Origin: Microlunatus antarcticus
GTDB lineage: Bacteria > Actinomycetota > Actinomycetes > Propionibacteriales > Propionibacteriaceae
NCBI RefSeq assembly: GCF_014193425.1
Contig: NZ_JACHZG010000001.1
Span: 2,356,001-2,420,000 of the forward strand
Reading direction: 5' to 3'
DNA length: 64,000 nucleotides
A program made the position numbers and the translations under genes. Shown here in pieces: positions 8,772 to 18,165 of the stretch; positions within the stretch are counted from its first letter, which is position 1; every line of letters starts with the position of its first letter. A model generated the notes under the pieces. It did no database searches. It was given only the letters and a program-made list of their open reading frames with translations, and had not been told where the DNA came from.

Positions 8772-8805
8772 GGCTCGACCTTAGCGATCGGGCTGAGGCG
8801 TGCGG

Positions 8806-10176
8806 TCAGCGGCGGCGCAGGTACGCCGCGAACATCGCGTCCGTGCCGTGACGGTGGGGCCACAGCTGCAGGAAGTCGCCGTCGGTCGACGCCGCCGCCC
8901 CGACCTGGTCGCCCGCGAGCTCGGGAAGCACGTCGGCGAAGGGGACCACGTCGACGTCGTCCCGGCCCGCCAGCGTCTCGTGGACCACGTCCGCGGTCTC
9001 GCGCCGATGGGGCGAGCAGGTGACGTACGCGACCAGCCCGCCCGGCGCCGCGGCGTCCAGGGCTGAGGAGAGCAGGGCGAGCTGCAGCGGGTGCAGGGCC
9101 TCGACGTCGGCCGGCTGCCGCCGCCAGCGGGCCTCGGGCCGGCGGCGCAGCGCGCCCAGGCCGGTGCACGGGACGTCGGCCAGCACGCGCGTGAACACCC
9201 CGGGACGCCAGGGCGGGCGCGTCGCGTCGGTGACGACCACGACGGGCCGCTCGTCGAGCGGGTACGCCCGGACCGCGGAGGCGACCAGCGCGGCGCGGTG
9301 CGGCGCGAGCTCGCCGGCCAGCACGCGGCTGCCGTCGGCGACCGCGAGCCCGGTGAGCAGCGCGGTCTTGCCGCCGGGGCCGGCGGAGAGGTCGAGCCAC
9401 CAGCCCGGGGCCGCCGGCGGCCGGGTCGCGCCCCAGGCCACGAGCTGCGAGCCCTCGTCCTGCACGCCCGCCCGACCCGTGCGGACCAGCGGGAGGTCGG
9501 CCGGGTTGCCGCCCGGGCCGCGGACCGCGTACGGAGACCAGCGCGCCCGCTCGGCTCCCCCGGCCTCGGCGGCGAGCTCGGCCACCTCGACCAGGCCCGG
9601 CCGCACGACGAGCGAGACCTCCGGACTGACGTTGTCCGCGGCCAGCGCGGGGACGAGCTCGTCGGCCGGCAGCAGGTCGGCGTAGGCGTCGACGACCCAG
9701 CGAGGGTGGGCGTGCTCCAGCGCGAGCCGGTCGCCGGCGTCGAGTTCGGCGCCGAGCCGCTCGACCCACGTCTCGCGGTCGTGCGCGGCCACCTTGCGCA
9801 GGACCGCGTTGACCAGGCCGGTCACCCGGCGGCCCACGGTCGCGGCGGCGAGGTCGACGGTCTCGCTCACCGCCGCGTGCGTGCCGACGCGCATGCCGAG
9901 GACCTGGTGGGCCCCGAGCCGCAGCAGGTCGACGACCGCGGGCTGCAGCGTCGAGAGCGCCCGGCCGGAGGCGGCCGCGAGGATCGCGTCGTAGGTGCCG
10001 AGCCAGCGGCAGGTGCCGTTCAGCAGCTCGGTGGCGAAGCCGGCGTCACGCCCGGTGATCCCCCGGTCGGCCAGCATCCCGGGCAGGACGAGGTTGGCGT
10101 ACGCGTCCGCGCCCGTCACCAGGCGCAGCGCGTCGAAGGCGACCCGGCGGGAGCGGTCCGGCGAGCGGGTCGGCAC
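8806..10176 (-). CDS. rsmB: 16S rRNA m5C967 methyltransferase RsmB
   Basis: This 456-residue protein has an N-terminal NusB-like RNA-binding domain (about 1-140) and a C-terminal SAM-dependent RNA cytosine-5 methyltransferase. Motifs include the SAM loop DLSAGPGGKTALLTGLA, the catalytic DVPCTGLG (PC motif) and the second catalytic-Cys motif YVTCSPHRRET. The GTG start follows the fmt stop with no gap (TGA then GTG), so the two are coupled. The product modifies C967 of 16S rRNA during 30S maturation. Confidence 0.94.
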   Translation of the reverse strand: MPTRSPDRSRRVAFDALRLVTGADAYANLVLPGMLADRGITGRDAGFATELLNGTCRWLGTYDAILAAASGRALSTLQPAVVDLLRLGAHQVLGMRVGTHAAVSETVDLAAATVGRRVTGLVNAVLRKVAAHDRETWVERLGAELDAGDRLALEHAHPRWVVDAYADLLPADELVPALAADNVSPEVSLVVRPGLVEVAELAAEAGGAERARWSPYAVRGPGGNPADLPLVRTGRAGVQDEGSQLVAWGATRPPAAPGWWLDLSAGPGGKTALLTGLAVADGSRVLAGELAPHRAALVASAVRAYPLDERPVVVVTDATRPPWRPGVFTRVLADVPCTGLGALRRRPEARWRRQPADVEALHPLQLALLSSALDAAAPGGLVAYVTCSPHRRETADVVHETLAGRDDVDVVPFADVLPELAGDQVGAAASTDGDFLQLWPHRHGTDAMFAAYLRRR

Positions 10177-11112
10177 TCAGTCGCCGAGCCGGAGGTCGAC
10201 GGCGCCACCGAGGCCACGGGCCCAGTCCGCGGCGTCCATCGGCCGCTTGCCCTGCGCCTGCACCTGGCCGAGCCGGAGCAGCCCGGCAGCCGTGCCGACG
10301 TGGACGTCGCGCCGACCCACGAGCAGCACGCCGGGAGCGGGGACGGCGACCCCCTCGGGCGCAGGGTCGGGGGCCGCGGAGCTGATCTTGAACCGTTCGC
10401 CGCGGAACGTCGTCCACGCGCCCGGGTTGGGCTGGCAGCCCCGGACCAGCCGGTCGATCTCGTCGGCGGACCGGGTCCAGTCGATCCTGGCGTGCTCGAC
10501 GCTGATCTTGGGCGCCAGCGTCACGCCCTCAGCCGGCTGCACGACCGGCTCGACCCCGGCCTCGACGGCGTCGAGGGTCTCGACCAGCAGCGCGCTGCCG
10601 GCGTACGAGAGGCGGGTGAGCAGGTCGCCGGACGTGTCGGCGGGCCCGATCGGCTCGGTGATCACCCCGTACGTGGGACCCGCGTCCATCTCGAGCACGA
10701 GCCGGAAGGTCGTCGCGCCCGTCTCGGTGTCGCCGGCCAGCACCGCGTGCTGGACCGGGGCGGCCCCGCGCCAGCGCGGCAGGACGGAGAAGTGCAGGTT
10801 CACGAAGCCGTGCCGCGGGATGTCGAGCACGCGCTGCGGGAGCAGGGCCCCGTACGCGACGACCGGGCAGCAGTCGGGCGCGATCTCGGTGAGCCGGGCG
10901 ACGAAGTCCTCGTCGCGCGGGCGCTGCGGCTTGAGCACCTCGAGCTCGAGCTCTTCCGCCCGAAGGGCGACGGGGCTGGCGGTCAGCCGCTTGCCCCGCC
11001 CGCTCGGCGCGTCCGGGCGCGTGACGACCGCGACCACCTCGTGGTCGGAGGCCACGAGGGCGTCGAGAGCCGGCACCGCGACCTCCGGGGTCCCGCAGAA
11101 GACGATGCGCAC
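10177..11112 (-). CDS. fmt: Methionyl-tRNA formyltransferase
   Basis: This 311-residue enzyme transfers a formyl group from 10-formyl-THF to initiator Met-tRNA. The catalytic N-terminal domain begins [18 protein letters not shown] and contains [19 protein letters not shown] followed by [19 protein letters not shown]. The C-terminal OB-like domain starts near residue 205. The GTG start is inferred from homology. It is the middle gene of priA-fmt-rsmB; a 169-bp gap separates it from priA. Confidence 0.95.
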   Translation of the reverse strand: MRIVFCGTPEVAVPALDALVASDHEVVAVVTRPDAPSGRGKRLTASPVALRAEELELEVLKPQRPRDEDFVARLTEIAPDCCPVVAYGALLPQRVLDIPRHGFVNLHFSVLPRWRGAAPVQHAVLAGDTETGATTFRLVLEMDAGPTYGVITEPIGPADTSGDLLTRLSYAGSALLVETLDAVEAGVEPVVQPAEGVTLAPKISVEHARIDWTRSADEIDRLVRGCQPNPGAWTTFRGERFKISSAAPDPAPEGVAVPAPGVLLVGRRDVHVGTAAGLLRLGQVQAQGKRPMDAADWARGLGGAVDLRLGD

Positions 11113-11181
11113 CTCTGAACTCTACCGAGCGGGTGTCGCGCCACCCTGCCCGCGAGACGGCCCCCGGTCGCGCCTGGCGAA

Positions 11182-11271
11182 CAGCCGCGCACCGTCCACT
11201 CACCCGCCGAGGCCCCAGCTTGCGCGGCTGAGTGCGAGGTACGCGGCTGTGCCCGGGGTACGCGGCTTTGC
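11182..11271. repeat. Cluster of CGCGGCTG short repeats between fmt and priA
   Basis: In the 169-bp priA-fmt gap the core GCGGCTK occurs three times on the plus strand (11221-11230, GTACGCGGCTGTGC at 11239-11252, GTACGCGGCTTTGC at 11258-11271) and once inverted (CAGCCGCGC at 11182-11190). The 14-mer at 11239 recurs exactly at 25889-25902 in the carA/marR intergenic region. The function is unknown; it may be a dispersed intergenic repeat or a protein-binding site. Confidence 0.55.
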
Positions 11272-11281
11272 GGCTTCGGGT

Positions 11282-13303
11282 CTAGCCCAGCGTGATCGGG
11301 TCGACGCGGACGCGGACGGCGCCCTCGCTCTTGCGCGCGCTGCGGACGCCGGCGACCTCCTTGGCCGCACGGACGAGCGCGTTCCCCTCGCGGACGGGGG
11401 CGCGGAGGGTGAGGCGGAGCAGCGGTTCGCCGTCGCTGCCGGGCAGCTGCTCGCGCGCCGGGAGCGGGACCGGGCCGAGCGTCTCGGTGCCGGTCGGGGT
11501 GTGGACGAGGCCGACGTACTCCTGCAGCACCGGCGCCGACCCGTCGATGGTCACGACCTTCGCCGCCGGCGGGAAGTGCGCGTCGGCGCGGTCGGCGAGC
11601 TCGCGGACCGCGAACCCGGCCGGGTCGACCCGGACGAGCGCCTGCAGCGCGCGGCCGGTGCTGTCCCCCACGGCCAAGACGGACCCGCCGTCGGCGCCGC
11701 CGCGGACCAGCGCGACGACGGCGAACCAGCGCCGCAGCGCCTCCTCCGACGCCCGCAGGTCGGGCCGCAGGAGCAGCAGCGCCGTGTCGAGCAGGATCGC
11801 CGCGGCGTAGCCGCCCTGCGCGGGGGGCTCGGCACCCGGCGTGGTGACGACGATGGCCCCGGTGGCGGGCAAGTCCTCGAGGCGCGCCTCGCCGTTGGAC
11901 TGCAGCACGACGACGCCGGGGAAGGCCCGGCCGAGCTCGGCCGCCGTGCGGGAGGCGCCGACGACGGGCGAGCGCACGTGCCGCCCGCCGCAGATCGGGC
12001 ACTCCCAGTCGACCTGGGGCCGCCCGCACCAGCGGCACGTCAGCTGCTCGTGGCCCAGCCCGGAGCCGAGCGTGGTCGGGCCCTGGCAGAAGCGGCAGCG
12101 CACGGGCTCGCGGCAGTCCTGGCAGACCAGCGCCAGCCGCCCGCCGGCCCGCGGCACCTGGACCAGGACGGGTCCGGCGGGCAGCGCGGCCCGGACCAGC
12201 TCGAAGACCTCGTGCGGCAGCCGGGCGGCCCGGGCCGCGGGGTCGCGGGCCAGCGCGCGGTCGTCGTCCCCGTTCACCCGCACCCGCGGCGCGGCGTGGC
12301 GCACGGCGACCCGGTCCTGCGCGATCGGGCGTAACCACCCCCGCTCGAGGTAGGCCTGGAGCTCGGCCGTGCGCGCGTACGAGGCGAAGAGCGCCGCCGC
12401 ACCGCTCTGCGCCGCCCGGACCGCCAGCACCTCGCGGGTGTGGGGGTAGGGCGCGCGGGGCTCGGCCCACAGGTCGTCGCCGTCGTCCCACAGCGCGACG
12501 AGGCCGAGGTCGCGGACCGGGGCGTACGCCGCGGCGCGGTTGCCCACCACGACGCGGGCCCGGCCGTGCAGGGCGGCCAGGAACGCGCGGTACCGGGCGG
12601 CCGGACCGGTCTCCGCGACCAGCGCCACCACCCGAGCCCGTCCGAGCACCGCGACGCAGGCGGCCTCGAGCCGGGCGACGTCGCGCTGGTCGGGCGCGAG
12701 CAGCACCGCGCTGCGGCCACCCTCGACGCAGGCCCGGGCGGCCTCGGCGAAGCCCGCGGCCCAGTCGGCCTCGGGCGCCGCGCTCGGGGTGACCTGCCAC
12801 AGCGCCCGCGGCGAGCGTCCAGCCCGCAGCGCGGTCGCGTACGCCGCCCCGTCGCGGTAGGCCCCCAGCGGTCCGGGTACGGGCTCGGGCCAGGGCGGCT
12901 CGTCGGCGTCGGGCTTGAGCGCCGCCGCCTTCTCCGACGCGGCGTGCCGGGGCGGGACCGCCAGCCGGACGACGTCGGCGAACGTCCCCGCGTAGTGGTC
13001 CGCCACCCCGCGGACGAGTGCGGCGCCCGCCGGGGTGAGGACGGGCTCGGCGGACACGACCTTGTGCAGCGGGGCGAGCGTCCGGTCGGTGTCGGAGACG
13101 GCGACCCGCTCGAGCACGAACCCGTCGCGCAGGCGTCCGGCGAAGCGCACCCGGACCCGGGACCCGGCGACCGCTGCCTCGTCCTGATCGGCGGTGACGC
13201 GGTAGTCGAAGAGCCGGTCGAGGTGGGCCAGCGGCACGTCGACCGCGACCCGCGCCACCGGCAGCGCCGGTGGCGTCTCGGGGGCTGGGTCGGGCGCGGG
13301 CAC
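11282..13303 (-). CDS. priA: PriA-like primosomal protein N', probably ATPase-dead
   Basis: This 673-residue protein has the PriA 3'-DNA-binding domain (about 1-110), a degenerate helicase core, and the Cys-rich zinc module CQDC...CRFCQG...CRWCG...CPICGG (about residues 395-440). No GxGKT/S Walker A motif is present where PriA normally has it (the segment reads VTPSAAPEADW), and no DEAH box is clear. This is known for actinobacterial PriA homologues, which probably keep a structural role in restart of replication. The GTG start is taken from the family N-terminus. Confidence 0.88.
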   Translation of the reverse strand: MPAPDPAPETPPALPVARVAVDVPLAHLDRLFDYRVTADQDEAAVAGSRVRVRFAGRLRDGFVLERVAVSDTDRTLAPLHKVVSAEPVLTPAGAALVRGVADHYAGTFADVVRLAVPPRHAASEKAAALKPDADEPPWPEPVPGPLGAYRDGAAYATALRAGRSPRALWQVTPSAAPEADWAAGFAEAARACVEGGRSAVLLAPDQRDVARLEAACVAVLGRARVVALVAETGPAARYRAFLAALHGRARVVVGNRAAAYAPVRDLGLVALWDDGDDLWAEPRAPYPHTREVLAVRAAQSGAAALFASYARTAELQAYLERGWLRPIAQDRVAVRHAAPRVRVNGDDDRALARDPAARAARLPHEVFELVRAALPAGPVLVQVPRAGGRLALVCQDCREPVRCRFCQGPTTLGSGLGHEQLTCRWCGRPQVDWECPICGGRHVRSPVVGASRTAAELGRAFPGVVVLQSNGEARLEDLPATGAIVVTTPGAEPPAQGGYAAAILLDTALLLLRPDLRASEEALRRWFAVVALVRGGADGGSVLAVGDSTGRALQALVRVDPAGFAVRELADRADAHFPPAAKVVTIDGSAPVLQEYVGLVHTPTGTETLGPVPLPAREQLPGSDGEPLLRLTLRAPVREGNALVRAAKEVAGVRSARKSEGAVRVRVDPITLG

Positions 13304-13356
13304 AGGTGATCCTAGGCAGACCGGTCCGACGTTCCGGGCGATGAGAGGGTGGGCCT

Positions 13357-14649
13357 GTGGACGAGCGGGCGGCGCAGGAGGTCCGGACGCTGCTCGTGCA
13401 CCTCGGCACGGCGATGGTGGCGACCGGCCAGCCGATCAACGAGGTCGAGGACGAGCTGGCCGAGGTCGCCCTCGCGCTCGGCCACCCCGACGCCCAGATC
13501 GCGGCCGGGCCCACCGGCGTCACGCTCGCGCTGGCGAGCGGTGCACCCGCCACGTACGAGGGCGTCACCGGTTCGCTCCGCCTGGACCAGTCGGCCCAGG
13601 TCCGTGGGATCCGGCGCGACCTGCTGCGCGGCGGGGTGGACGGTCCGACCGCGCTCGGGCTCCTGCTCGCGCTGCGGAGCCAGCCGCCGCGCTACCCCGT
13701 CTGGCTGGCGAACCTGGGCTGGGTGTCCACCGCCGTCGGCATCGCCCTGATCCTTCAGCCCGGCTGGCGGAACGTGGCCCTCGCGGGCGTCGCCTCGGTC
13801 GTGGTCGTCGGGCTCTTCCGCCTGGCGCAGCGCTTCCGGCTGCTGTCGACCCTGCTGCCGGTGGTGGCCGCGTTCGTCGTGGCCTGCCTCGTCTTCGCCG
13901 CCGCGGACCTCGGCCTCGTCGAGGGACCGCTGCGGACGCTGCTGCCCCCGCTGGCGGTCCTGCTGCCCGGCGCCCTGATCGTCACGGCGATGTCCGAGCT
14001 GGCCGCCGGGGACATGATCGCCGGTTCGTCGCGCCTCACCTTCGGCCTCGTCCAGGTGCTGCTCTTCACCCTCGGCGTCGTCAGCGCGAGCCGGCTCTTC
14101 GACCTGCCGGCCGAGGCCCTGCGGAACGTCCGCGTCGCCGAGCTGGGCTGGTGGGCCGCGCCCGTCGGGCTCGTCCTGATCTGCCTCGGCATCGGCCTGC
14201 TGGAGTCGCCGCCCGTACGCCTGCTGCCCTGGATCCTGCTGGTCCTCGTGCTCGCCTTCGGCGCCCAGGCGCTCGGCCAGCACTACTCCGGGCCCGTGCT
14301 CGGGAGCTTCCTCGGGGCGGTCGCCGCCAGCACCGGGTCGTACCTCGTGGAGGCCTTCGTGCCGGACCTCCCCCGGCTCGTCGTCTTCCTGCCGTCCTTC
14401 TGGCTCCTCGTGCCCGGCAGCCTCGGTGTGCTGTCGGCCACGCAGCTCGCCCTCGACCCGGGCGGCGCGACCGCGACCGTCGTCGGCGTGGTCACCGTCG
14501 TCAGCGCCCTCGCCCTCGGCCTGCTCGTCGGCACGGCGATCGCCCAGTCGGCCCGTGGCGCGCTCCGGCGGGCCCGGCGCCGGCGGCCGCACGGGCAGCT
14601 CCAGCTCGACCACCGCGAGCCCGTCGACACCTCCGACACGAGCCACTAG
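13357..14649 (+). CDS. Threonine/serine exporter family (ThrE-type) membrane protein
   Basis: This 430-residue protein has a soluble N-terminal ThrE domain (about 1-120; GQPINEVEDELAEVALALG near the start), then about ten hydrophobic helices. The ThrE signature MSELAAGDMIAGSSRLTFGL lies near residue 215. The C-terminal half carries the second, ThrE_2-like block. ThrE of Corynebacterium exports threonine and serine; the substrate here is inferred. A GTG start is used. It converges with the HAD-like gene across the 14713-14810 palindrome. Metal-independent, proton-driven export is the family mechanism. Confidence 0.82.
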   Translation: MDERAAQEVRTLLVHLGTAMVATGQPINEVEDELAEVALALGHPDAQIAAGPTGVTLALASGAPATYEGVTGSLRLDQSAQVRGIRRDLLRGGVDGPTALGLLLALRSQPPRYPVWLANLGWVSTAVGIALILQPGWRNVALAGVASVVVVGLFRLAQRFRLLSTLLPVVAAFVVACLVFAAADLGLVEGPLRTLLPPLAVLLPGALIVTAMSELAAGDMIAGSSRLTFGLVQVLLFTLGVVSASRLFDLPAEALRNVRVAELGWWAAPVGLVLICLGIGLLESPPVRLLPWILLVLVLAFGAQALGQHYSGPVLGSFLGAVAASTGSYLVEAFVPDLPRLVVFLPSFWLLVPGSLGVLSATQLALDPGGATATVVGVVTVVSALALGLLVGTAIAQSARGALRRARRRRPHGQLQLDHREPVDTSDTSH

Positions 14650-14712
14650 CGGCGTACGCCCGGCAAGACTCCCACCCGTGTCGACCCCAGCTCAGCACAG
14701 CCGGCTCGCTCA

Positions 14713-14810
14713 GGCACACCTTGGTCACCCGGGCACACCCTGCTCCCGACGGCACACCCTGCAGGGTGCGCCGAGGCGAACAGGGTGTGCCGGGGAGAGG
14801 AAGGTGTGCC
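14713..14810. repeat. 98-bp symmetric palindrome built from six copies of GGCACACC(C/T)T(G)
   Basis: Three forward copies (14713-14722, 14732-14742, 14751-14761) face three inverted copies (14762-14772, 14781-14791, 14801-14810). Every pair is exactly symmetric about 14761/14762, with gaps of 9, 8, 0, 8 and 9 bp. The 10/11-mers match but the spacers do not pair well. The inner pair has one G/A difference (GTGCGCC). It fills the junction of two convergent genes, so it may be a bidirectional terminator or an array of protein sites. Confidence 0.85.
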
Positions 14811-14813
14811 GCC

Positions 14814-15179
14814 TCAGACCCGCTCGGCCGCCTCGTCGCCGGCCTGGCCGCCGCGCGGGACGCGGAGCGCGAGGATGCCGTTCTCCGACAGCAGGCGGCA
14901 CACGTCCTCGCGGTCGTCGTAGAAGATCTCGATGCCGAGCTCGACGCACTTCGCGAGCTTGAGCTCGGGCGACTCGCGGGTGTGGGAGAAGACGACCTCG
15001 TGCACGACCGGTACGTCGGTGACCTCGCGGACCTCTGCCTCGACGGTGCCGATCCGGCCCCGGCCGATCGCCGAGATCACGTGCACCTCGTCGCCCGCCG
15101 CCTCGTGGATCGCCATCAGGTGCGCGACCTGCCGCGGGTAGTGGCTGAGGACGTTCCAGTAGTCGAAGCCGACGATCAC
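14814..15179 (-). CDS. Small HAD-like hydrolase-fold protein
   Basis: This 121-residue protein begins MIVGFDYWNVL, which fits HAD motif I with nucleophile Asp6, but the +2 acid/base Asp is replaced by Trp8. A Ser in VISAIGRG fits motif II, KLAKCVELGIE the motif III lysine helix, and FYDDREDV the motif IV acidic pair. HAD phosphatases use DxD, so it may be a non-phosphatase HAD member or a binding protein. It sits between ThrE (convergent) and metK; the 100 bp before metK hold nothing recognisable. The function is unknown. Confidence 0.6.
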   Translation of the reverse strand: MIVGFDYWNVLSHYPRQVAHLMAIHEAAGDEVHVISAIGRGRIGTVEAEVREVTDVPVVHEVVFSHTRESPELKLAKCVELGIEIFYDDREDVCRLLSENGILALRVPRGGQAGDEAAERV

Positions 15180-15279
15180 GCCGTCACCCTAGGAGCGATC
15201 GGTCCTCGCGAGCGGGGGCTTCCGCCAGCGCCAGCGAGTGGAACCCACGCGGGGGTGTGGGGGGTCGGCCCCCCACGGC

Positions 15280-16473
15280 TCAGCCGCGGACGGCGGCGGC
15301 CAGGGCGTCGGCGCGGTCGGTGCGCTCCCAGGTCATGCCCGGGAGGTCGCGGCCGAAGTGCCCGTACGCCGCGGTGGGTGCGTAGACGGGGCGCAGCAGG
15401 TCGAGGTCGGCGATGATCGCGGCGGGCCGCAGGTCGAAGACCGAGAGCACCGCATCCTGGATCTGCGCCACCGGGACCTCCTCGGTGCCGAACGTCTCGA
15501 CGTAGAAGCCGACCGGGTGCGCGCGCCCGATCGCGTACGCGACCTGCACCTCGCAGCGGTGGGCGAGGCCGGCGGCGACAACGTTCTTGGCCACCCAGCG
15601 CATCGCGTACGCCGCGGAACGGTCGACCTTCGACGGGTCCTTGCCCGAGAACGCGCCTCCGCCGTGGCGGGCCATGCCGCCGTACGTGTCGACGATGATC
15701 TTGCGGCCGGTGAGGCCTGCGTCGCCCATCGGCCCGCCCACCTCGAACCGCCCGGTGGGGTTGACGAGCAGGCGGTAGCCGCGGCTGTCGATCTCGAAGC
15801 GCTCGAGCACGGGGTCGACGACGTGCTTGCGCACGTCGGGGGTGAGCAGGGCGTCGAGGTCGATGTCGGCCGCGTGCTGGCTGGACAGGACGACGGTGTC
15901 GACGCGGACCGGTCGGTCGCCGTCGTACTCGACGGTCACCTGGGTCTTGCCGTCGGGGCGCAGGTACGGGATGCGGCCGTCCTTGCGCACGGCCGAGAGC
16001 TGCTCGGCGAGGCGGTGGGCCAGGTCGATCGGCAGCGGCATCAGGTTGGGCGTCTCGTCGGACGCGTACCCGAACATCAGGCCCTGGTCGCCGGCCCCCT
16101 GCGCGTCGAGCAGGTCGACCGACTGACCCGACCGGGCCTCGAGGGACGAGTCCACGCCCCCTGCGATGTCGGGCGACTGCTGCCCGATCGCGACCTGGAC
16201 GCCGCACGAGGCGCCGTCGAAGCCCTTGGTCGAGGAGTCGTAGCCGATCTCGAGGATGCGGGACCGCACGATCGAGGGGATCTCCACGTACGCGTTCGTG
16301 GTCACCTCGCCCGCCACGACGACGAGCCCGGTGGTCACGAGCGTCTCGACCGCGATCCGGCCGTGGGGGTCCTCCGCGAGGATGGCGTCGAGGACGGAGT
16401 CGCTGATCTGGTCGGCGATCTTGTCCGGGTGGCCCTCGGTCACGGACTCCGAGGTGAAGAGTCGGCCGGTCAC
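15280..16473 (-). CDS. metK: S-adenosylmethionine synthetase
   Basis: This 397-residue enzyme makes SAM from methionine and ATP. It contains the ATP-binding [19 protein letters not shown] near the N-terminus, [22 protein letters not shown] and [23 protein letters not shown] start is used. It follows coaBC by only 9 bp, so the two are co-transcribed and there is no room for a SAM riboswitch. Coupling to coenzyme A synthesis is standard in actinobacteria. Confidence 0.97.
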   Translation of the reverse strand: MTGRLFTSESVTEGHPDKIADQISDSVLDAILAEDPHGRIAVETLVTTGLVVVAGEVTTNAYVEIPSIVRSRILEIGYDSSTKGFDGASCGVQVAIGQQSPDIAGGVDSSLEARSGQSVDLLDAQGAGDQGLMFGYASDETPNLMPLPIDLAHRLAEQLSAVRKDGRIPYLRPDGKTQVTVEYDGDRPVRVDTVVLSSQHAADIDLDALLTPDVRKHVVDPVLERFEIDSRGYRLLVNPTGRFEVGGPMGDAGLTGRKIIVDTYGGMARHGGGAFSGKDPSKVDRSAAYAMRWVAKNVVAAGLAHRCEVQVAYAIGRAHPVGFYVETFGTEEVPVAQIQDAVLSVFDLRPAAIIADLDLLRPVYAPTAAYGHFGRDLPGMTWERTDRADALAAAVRG

Positions 16474-16482
16474 CCCGACACG

Positions 16483-17715
16483 TTACCCACGGCGGGGTGC
16501 CGCAACCGCCGCGTCCAGGATCCGGTGAGCCAGCACGTCCTTCGTGCCGGCGTACGGGCCGTCGACGGTGGTCGCGCCCCCGTCGCAGGCGAGCAGCGTG
16601 ATCTCGTTGTCCGGGCTGCCGAAGACGAGGTCGCGCCCGACGGCGTTGAGCACGAGCAGGTCGCAGCCCTTGCGGGCGAGCTTGCCCCGGCCCAGCTCCA
16701 CCAGGGCGGCCTGGTCGGCCGCCGTCTCGGCCGCGAAGCCGACCACGACCTGGCGAGGGTCCTCGCGCGCCTCGACGAGGCTGCGCAGCACGTCGGGCGT
16801 CTGCACGAGGGTGAGCGTGGTGCCGGCGTCCCCGGTCTTCTTGATCTTCACGTCGCTGGCCGTGGCCGGAGTGAAGTCGGCGGGTGCTGCCGCCATGACG
16901 ACGACGTCGGCGTCGCGGGACGCCCGGCGCATCGCGGCGCCGAGCTCGGCGGTGCTGCCGACTCGCTCGACCTCGATCCCCGACGGTCCGTCGACCTCGG
17001 TGTGCGCGACCACGGCGTGCACGGAGGCGCCGCGCAGGCGGGCGGCCCGGGCGAGGGCCCAGCCCATCCGCCCCGACGACGAGTTGCCCAGGAACCGCAC
17101 CGGGTCGAGGTGCTCGCGGGTGCCACCGACGCTGACCGCGACGCGCAGGCCGGCGAGGTCCTGCGCGGCGAGCGCGGGCACGAGGTCGGGGGCGGCGAGG
17201 ACCGTGCGGGCGACAGCCAGGATCTCGGCCGGCTCCGGCAGGCGGCCCGGACCCGAGTCGGCGCCGGTCAGACGACCGACGGCGGGGTCGACGACGACCG
17301 TGCCGCGCGAGCGCAACGTGGCGACGTTCGCGCGGGTGGCCGCGTGCAGCCACATCTCGGTGTGCATGGCCGGCGCCAGCACGACCGGGCAGGTCGCGGT
17401 GAGCAGGACGTTGGTGAGCAGGTCGTCGGCCCGGCCGGACGCGGCCCGGGCGAGCAGGTCGGCGGTCGCCGGGGCGACGAGGACGAGGTCGGCCTCACGT
17501 CCGAGACGGACGTGCGGGACCTCGTACGCGTCGGTCCAGACCTCTGTGCTGACCGGGCGGCCCGAGAGGGCCTCCCAGGTCGCCCGGCCGACGAAGGTGA
17601 GCGCCGCCTCGGTGGGGACGACGGTCACGTCGTGACCGTCGTCGCGCAGCCGGCGGAGCAGCTCGCAGGCCTTGTAGGCCGCGATGCCGCCCGCGACCCC
17701 GAGGACCACCTTCAT
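16483..17715 (-). CDS. coaBC: Bifunctional phosphopantothenoylcysteine decarboxylase / phosphopantothenate-cysteine ligase
   Basis: This 410-residue CoA-biosynthesis enzyme has an N-terminal flavoprotein decarboxylase domain, CoaC (about 1-180; VLGVAGGIAAYKACELLRRL, APAMHTEMW), and a C-terminal CoaB ligase domain with SVGGTREHLDPVRFLGNSSS, KIKKTGD and VVGFAAET. The order rpoZ-coaBC-metK with short gaps (27 and 9 bp) indicates one transcript. Confidence 0.95.
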   Translation of the reverse strand: MKVVLGVAGGIAAYKACELLRRLRDDGHDVTVVPTEAALTFVGRATWEALSGRPVSTEVWTDAYEVPHVRLGREADLVLVAPATADLLARAASGRADDLLTNVLLTATCPVVLAPAMHTEMWLHAATRANVATLRSRGTVVVDPAVGRLTGADSGPGRLPEPAEILAVARTVLAAPDLVPALAAQDLAGLRVAVSVGGTREHLDPVRFLGNSSSGRMGWALARAARLRGASVHAVVAHTEVDGPSGIEVERVGSTAELGAAMRRASRDADVVVMAAAPADFTPATASDVKIKKTGDAGTTLTLVQTPDVLRSLVEAREDPRQVVVGFAAETAADQAALVELGRGKLARKGCDLLVLNAVGRDLVFGSPDNEITLLACDGGATTVDGPYAGTKDVLAHRILDAAVAAPRRG

Positions 17716-17742
17716 GGGCGCGGGCTCAGACGGGTCGGTAGA

Positions 17743-18051
17743 TCAGGCGGAGGCGAAGGGGTCGGTCGCGGTCGGCTCGGCCTCGGCGTCCGGGTCGATG
17801 TCGATGGCGCGGAGCTTGCCCTCGTTGAGCTCGCGCAGCGCGATCGAGAGCGGCTTCTCCTGGACGGCGGTCTCGACCAGCGGACCGACGTGGTCGAGCA
17901 GGCCCTCGCCGAGCTGGGAGTAGTAGGCGTTGATCTGACGCGCACGCTTGGCGGCGAACAGGACGAGGCGGTACTTGCTGTCCGACTGCGTCAGGAGCTC
18001 GTCGATCGGGGGGTTGGTGATGCCTTCGGCGGCTGACGTGTTCTGGGGCAC
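17743..18051 (-). CDS. rpoZ: RNA polymerase omega subunit
   Basis: This 102-residue protein contains the omega motifs [32 protein letters not shown] and [15 protein letters not shown]. It assists assembly of the beta' subunit. The GTG start has GAAGGA upstream. Actinobacteria place it between gmk and coaBC, as seen here. The acidic tail ([14 protein letters not shown]) is not part of the conserved fold. A 114-bp gap to gmk may hold a promoter, but I see no convincing hexamers. Confidence 0.94.
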   Translation of the reverse strand: MPQNTSAAEGITNPPIDELLTQSDSKYRLVLFAAKRARQINAYYSQLGEGLLDHVGPLVETAVQEKPLSIALRELNEGKLRAIDIDPDAEAEPTATDPFASA

Positions 18052-18165
18052 AGGAGTCCTTCTCGTCGGTTGCGCAGGCTGCGCCGTCCCGTGAAGAAGT
18101 CCGTCCCTCGTGAGGACCGGCTCCGGCCGGAGATCAGTCGTGCTGCCTGCTGAGCGTCTGCTCGT

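Noticed and set aside
11282-13303. PriA called as an active helicase
   Set aside because: No Walker A or clear DEAH motif is present; actinobacterial PriA is known to be degenerate.
16474-16482. SAM riboswitch before metK
   Set aside because: Only 9 bp separate coaBC and metK, so there is no room.
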